In this document: piece by piece, positions 59,723 through 64,000 of the stretch | How positions within the stretch are numbered: the stretch's first letter is position 1 | Layout: each line of letters begins with the position of its first letter | NCBI GenBank assembly: GCA_963556255.1 | Contig: OY744605.1 | Location: 85,139,021 to 85,203,020, forward strand | Reading direction: 5' to 3' | DNA: 64,000 nucleotides | Source of the DNA: Allolobophora icterica | Lineage: Eukaryota; Annelida; Clitellata; Crassiclitellata; Lumbricidae | The notes under the pieces: model-generated | What the model saw: only the letters and a program-made list of their open reading frames with translations | Told to the model about the DNA's origin: nothing | Databases searched by the model: none | Position numbers and translations under genes: made by a program

Positions 59723-60765
59723 GTACATTAGTATACTTTATGGACTGAAACATTGATTAAACGAAAATGAGCAGTAATATATTGCGTAGATTACATATGA
59801 ATAAAGGGTGTGTAAGGAGTGCCTAATATTGCTCATATTTTTTTATGTCGTTAACGCACTCAGGATACCAGTATTAATACAACTTTTTAAAGTTAAGGAA
59901 AGAAACTCTAAAAATCATTTTCTTTTAATTATGCAGTAGGAACGGTGAGAACTGTTCAAAATAATTTATGCCGACGTCAACGGCCTTTGTTGACACAAGA
60001 TGTCATTAAACTCTGGATCCAATTTTGAATTAAAACTCCGCCGCTGCTCGGAGTTCCGCTACTGCCGGGTCGTGCCAGTCCCAAGCCTGGAGAAAGGAGA
60101 AGGGTGCCGTCAGCGGCCCTGGCAGCAATAATATGTCACAAAACATCGTAACTACTGTTGTGAAATAGTCAAGTTGTAATATGCCATACGAACAGTGAGA
60201 ATTGTTCAGAATAATTACACACCTCTTTCAAGTGTGATATTCGACCTATAAGTAAAAGTTGAAGCGCATTGCTGTATTATCCTTAGAATTATGAGGCTTG
60301 GAGTTGTATTATGCTATAAAACGGTGAGAACTGTTGAAAATAATTTCTGTCGACGTCAACGACCTTAATTGCCATAAAGTTTAAGCTGTCGTTAAACTCC
60401 GCATCCAGCTTCAAACTATTTTCTACCAACGTAAACGGCCTTTGTAACCGTGGGATGGAAACAGATTATGATACCTTTACTTTTACTATCACCGTTACCT
60501 TTTAACTTTACTTCTATCATCACCATTACATTATGAACACCAATATACCTTTTATCCGAACCTTTGCATTTAGTTATTTAGTTATACTTTAACCTTTATG
60601 TTTACCTTGTGCCTTTACTTTTATCTTTACTTTGTACCTTTACTTTTTACGTCTACTTTTTACCTTTACTTTTTTCCTTTAAATTACCTACACGTTTACT
60701 CTTACCTTTGTTTGATTTTGATTTCTACCTATGTTTGATTTCTTGTTTGAAACTGATTGCTTTTC
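59723..60765. other. AP3S intron 4, first part: interspersed repeats
   Basis: 59940-60110, 60185-60260 and 60310-60440 are minus-type common repeats (ACGGTGAGAACTGTTCAAAA; TTACACACCTCTTTCAAGTG). 60470-60720 is a degenerate CTTTACTTTTACC repeat. Confidence 0.6.
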
Positions 60766-60769
60766 TTCA

Positions 60770-61345
60770 AGTGCTGTTGAGTTGTACTGCTAGGTATTAT
60801 CCACGTCATTATCTGTTTCAGCCGATTTTCCCTGGATTTCCTTTCAGTCCAGCCGAATTCGGCCTGAGCGAATGCATGAACAAGTGAATTATAAAGTGAA
60901 TGAATGAATGAATTGAATGAATGAAGTTTACCTGAGAAATTATCCAGGAATTTCTTTCCGTACAAGTGCATTGCATTCTGGCTGAGCTCAGCCTGTGAAT
61001 GAATTACAAAATTAATTAGTGGATAAATGAATGACTGAATTATAGAATTAATTAATTAACAGATGAATGGATGAGTGAATTTTATCTGGAATTTTACCTT
61101 TAATTCCACCTTTATATTCACTTTAACTCCACCTTTAATTTCACCTGAATTTTGACCTGGAATTCCTGTGCATTCAGGTTTATTGGTTCTAACCAAAACC
61201 TGCGTCTGAATGGATGGATGGATGGATGATAGATGGATGGATGGATGGATGGATGGACTGATGAATGAATTAGTGAAGGATTTGCGTCTGGAATTTTGTC
61301 TGCAATTCCACCATAATTTTTACTTTAATTTTACCTGGATTTTTA
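60770..61345 (+). pseudogene. array of decayed copies of AP3S exon 5 with flanks
   Basis: The 110-170 bp units share an intron part (ACCTGGAATTT, CCTTTCCGTCCAG-like) and an exon-like part. 60966-60994 reads GTGCATTGCATTCTGGCTGA then GCTCAGCCT, differing from exon 5a at about 6 of 29 bases. It would read VHCILAELSL before a TGA, and its acceptor AG is lost (CAA). 60841-60876 keeps TCCAGCCGAATTCGGCCTGA. Later units (about 61150) keep only the intron part. (GAAT)n and (GGAT)n repeats separate the units. Confidence 0.6.
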
Positions 61346-61367
61346 CCTGGGCTTCCTTTGCGTCCAG

Positions 61368-61475
61368 GTGCAATACATTCTAGCCGAGCTGTGCCTCGGT
61401 GGAATGGTAGCAGAGACCAACATGGTCGATATTCTAACTCATTACACGGACCAGGAGAAGTTCGAGAAGCAGGAG
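61368..61475 (+). CDS. AP3S1: AP-3 sigma, exon 5a (residues 116-151, version a)
   Basis: Acceptor TTTGCGTCCAG, donor GAG|GTAGGT, phase 0 both ends, 108 bp. Encodes VQYILAELCLGGMVAETNMV, then DILTHYTDQEKFEKQE. This fits the AP-3 sigma segment after HVDK (vertebrate pattern VHxILAExxxGGMVxETNMxxI), so the exon is intact. It is one of two homologous tandem exons. Nothing shows which is used where. A 12-base palindrome GGTGGCGCCACC starts 3 bases inside the intron. Confidence 0.93.
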
Positions 61476-61691
61476 GTAGGTGGCGCCACCCGTAGTTTCG
61501 CTACATGGCCAGGTGTAGCACGACTCCCCGCGTTTGTAGCTGATTTGTGTAGCGTAGCGCAGCTGTTAGTTTTTAATGTTGTCGATAGATGGGTAGTGGT
61601 AGCGATTGCTGTTGTTCGTGGCGGTTGTCTAGAATTGTTGTCGTTGCTAAGACGTTGCTCTTGTTGTTGTCAACTGTTGCACTGATATCAG
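61476..61691. other. AP3S1: 216-bp intron between exons 5a and 5b
   Basis: Its second half is GTTGTT/TTGCTG-rich and ends TTGCACTGATATCAG, which has a weak pyrimidine tract. The intron is long enough for ordinary splicing. Confidence 0.8.
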
Positions 61692-61799
61692 GTGCAATGT
61701 CTTCTGGGAGAGCTGGTCATGGGAGGACTGGCCCTTGAAACCAGCATGGCCGAAATTATTATGCGCTTTGAGGAACAGGAGAAGCTAGAAAAACAAGAG
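61692..61799 (+). CDS. AP3S1: AP-3 sigma, exon 5b (residues 116-151, version b)
   Basis: Acceptor TGATATCAG, donor GAG|GTAATA, phase 0 both ends, 108 bp. Encodes VQCLLGELVMGGLALETSMA, then EIIMRFEEQEKLEKQE. It shares 18 of 36 residues with exon 5a by direct alignment. Both keep VQ, GE/AE, GG, ET.M, I and the QEK.EKQE end. Version b keeps the vertebrate-like VMGG and EI; version a keeps ILAE and TNM. Because the phases agree, using either exon, or both, leaves the frame intact. Confidence 0.92.
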
Positions 61800-64000
61800 G
61801 TAATAAAAAAAATCCTGGTTGAATGACGTCATTGTTGTTTGTGACATCGTCGTTGTGACGTCATTTGTAACCGTGACTCCGGTCCGGATTGTCAGTCTCG
61901 TAGTTAAGGCTTTCTTGTGGCCAGAGCTTCTATTTCCACATTTTTCATTCTACTCAGTTGGCATTTTGGCATCATTTCCGATGCTTATTGGGGTTTTTGG
62001 CATCTCAGATAAGTTTAGATTTTTAGATTTCTTCCCTTTACCAATTTTCAAACTTAACAATTCAGTTTCCTTTGGGAATTTGCAAATTTTACTTTTGAAT
62101 TTTTCTTCTCCTAAATTTTTCCATTAGAACACGATGTGTCACCTTGTACATGTTTTGTACAGTTTCAATCCGTTTGCTAAACTTTTGCCAGCTTTTTATA
62201 TTTATAGTTTTATGAAGTGTGAATTTCTTCGTATTTTGTGTCTTTTAGTCATTCTAAAATCTGTTATTGAAGGTTAGCAGTTTTAAAATAAATGTGTCAT
62301 GATTTGTGAAAAGGTACCAACCAGGCTGAGTTCACGGTTTCACCAGGAACCACCTGTAAAGGTTGTTGGGGTCTCTTTTTGGCAAGCATTTGTTGGCTTC
62401 ATAGCAACGATACATATTTTTGGTTTATAAAAATAGGCCTGCATGTTTGACAGAGGAATTTCTGTTTGCTTAAAGTCCCTAAACGTTTATGGTCAGGTAT
62501 CACAGTGTGTGCAGTGGTGCAAACTTTTTAATGTTGAGTTTCTTTAAATTTACATTTAAACATGATTAGGTCCCATTCCATTTCAGAAATTGTTTAGAAT
62601 TTTCTGTTTCACGTGCGCCCCTTAGCCAGTTTAGCTATGATGAGTACACTGACCATACACTGTTGGTGGGAAGATTAGACAGTGAGGGAAAGGGCTGACC
62701 ACCCACCCTCATATGCCAAGGCTAAGAAAATGAAGTTGCTAATTCTTCTTTCCCATGGCTGCCTCAGGGCTAGCTTAAGGGACTGCTTGTCTTCCTCTTT
62801 TAGATGTAAGTCACATTCCACATATAATTTGTTAAAAATACCTTTGGCAGATGACAGGGTTTTACCAGGAAATTTGTTATCATATGTTCACTGATGATGC
62901 ACAAATGTTGTGGAAGCTATAACTCCAAATGTTGCTAAGACTTGGTACCTTTTCTTAGATTTTGACACATATGTTTTAAGAAAAGTTCTGCTCAGAGGAT
63001 CTGTATTGTAGGGGTTTTGGACGGTGGTCAGGCTGGTATAGAGGTTGGGTGGAAGTAGGTTGCCTAGCAACCTAAGAAATGGCTTTTTGACCTTTGGAAG
63101 CACTTCGGATCAGTTCATTTTGTGAGCTGCTATATAAAATAATGAGCAATTTTTCTAATATTATTCTAAAGGTGAAGTCGTAGTTTGTTTTAATTAATTT
63201 GTGTTTTCTACTTAAGTTTGATATTAGTGGTCAAATTTGTGTTGAAAATCATTTAAGAATCATATTCTTTTGAAAAATTACATTTATTTCCTAATTCTGT
63301 TTAAACTAGAATTTAAATATTCAAATTCATTTATATTTAATTTAATAATTTAATTTAATATTCAAATTCATGTGGAAATTTTTTTGTAAGAATCGATTGG
63401 AAAATCATTTTAAGAATCACATTACAAGTACCTGAAATTTTGAAAATCACATGACGAGCTCTCTGTTGAAGTGAGAGTTTGTCGATTTTGAGCACTTCTA
63501 GAGGATTGGCTAACCATTTTCGTTCACTTAGATACAGTTTGTGCTTTTGGTTTTGAACAGGACTTTATTTTCTGAAGAATTTCCATTTAGTTTCAAATTT
63601 TATTTGATTTTGAACTTTTTATTTCATTCAAGTAGATATGTTCAGCTGATTTTTCGGTTCTCTGCTGTCATTTTACATCAAACTATGACAGATTTTATTG
63701 TAATATCTGAGATTTTAATTTCTTTAATCATACAGATTATGTCACAAAGGTAAGACAAAGGAAATAATATATTGGAGGTTTTTTTTCTGGAGTGTTGTTC
63801 ACCAAAGATGGGCATAATTAGTTAAATTGCTAATGGATTAGAATTAGACTTAGCTACTGAGATTTTTACTTTATGAAAGTGAAGTTCAAATCAACTACAT
63901 TTTAAAATCAACCAGTTATACTATTTCAATATTATTATGTATTGTACACACAAAATATTTTATTTCAAAAAGATTTAAATTCATTTTTTATTTGAAAAGT
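61800..64000. other. AP3S intron 5 (open at window end), T-rich
   Basis: I looked for the expected 40-residue C-terminal exon of AP-3 sigma (Pro/Asn-rich, ending near PNLPSF in vertebrates) and for more exon 5 copies, and saw neither. The sequence is T-rich on the + strand, with short frames. 62640-62745 is a SINE-4 body fragment. Bases 63300-63360 contain AATTTAAT repeats. Confidence 0.6.

Noticed and set aside
63541..63753. Phe-rich frame near the window end as possible last AP3S exon
   Set aside because: T-rich intron; the product bears no likeness to the AP-3 sigma C-terminus and has no suitable acceptor in phase 0.

Overview
This window comes from a repeat-rich, AT-leaning genome of a bilaterian animal. 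It has spliced genes with long introns, tRNA-derived SINEs, CR1-like LINE 3' ends, MITEs of several transposon superfamilies and very long microsatellites. It is most likely a marine invertebrate; I cannot name the phylum from the sequence alone.

Two protein-coding genes are well supported, both on the + strand. The first is a complete seven-exon Tbx20-type T-box transcription factor gene (Tbx20 in vertebrates; midline/H15 in flies). Its coding exons are at 12969-13287, 31251-31584, 32060-32333, 36009-36200, 37670-37746, 40606-40778 and 44556-44923. All intron phases match and the predicted protein is 578 residues. It has an N-terminal Groucho-recruiting eh1 motif encoded in exon 1, and the T-box is spread over exons 2 to 5/6. 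The second is the 5' part of the gene for the sigma subunit of the AP-3 clathrin-adaptor-like complex (AP3S), with exons at 55128-55196, 56480-56571, 57287-57398, 59651-59722, 61368-61475 and 61692-61799. The last two are a tandem pair of homologous, equal-length, phase-0 exons encoding alternative versions of the same 36 residues. The final exon(s) lie beyond 64000 or were not found.

Region by region: 1-12.9 kb is intergenic, with LINE and MITE debris, microsatellites, one hAT-type MITE and one TTAA-flanked piggyBac-like MITE. 13.3-31.2 kb is the 18-kb first Tbx20 intron. It is dominated by a diverged segmental duplication (about 15.9-24.5 kb, 25.1-29.4 kb and a partial third copy at 29.5-30.3 kb) into which further elements have inserted. 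31.2-44.9 kb holds Tbx20 exons 2-7, several directly beside microsatellites. Exons 4 and 6 are each bracketed by mutually complementary simple-repeat arrays. 45-55 kb is intergenic: an unrecognised Cys-rich reading frame, large microsatellites, and a second ancient duplication whose downstream copy is split by two piggyBac-like elements. 55.1-64 kb is AP3S, with a dead LINE in intron 3 and decayed copies of the duplicated exon in intron 4.

The two genes have unrelated jobs (developmental transcription; endosome-to-lysosome sorting), and nothing in the sequence links them functionally. The observations most worth following are the AP3S duplicated exon with its fossil copies, the complementary repeat arrays around Tbx20 exons 4 and 6, and the three TTAA element families that share a GGGGTAA/TTACCCC palindrome design.
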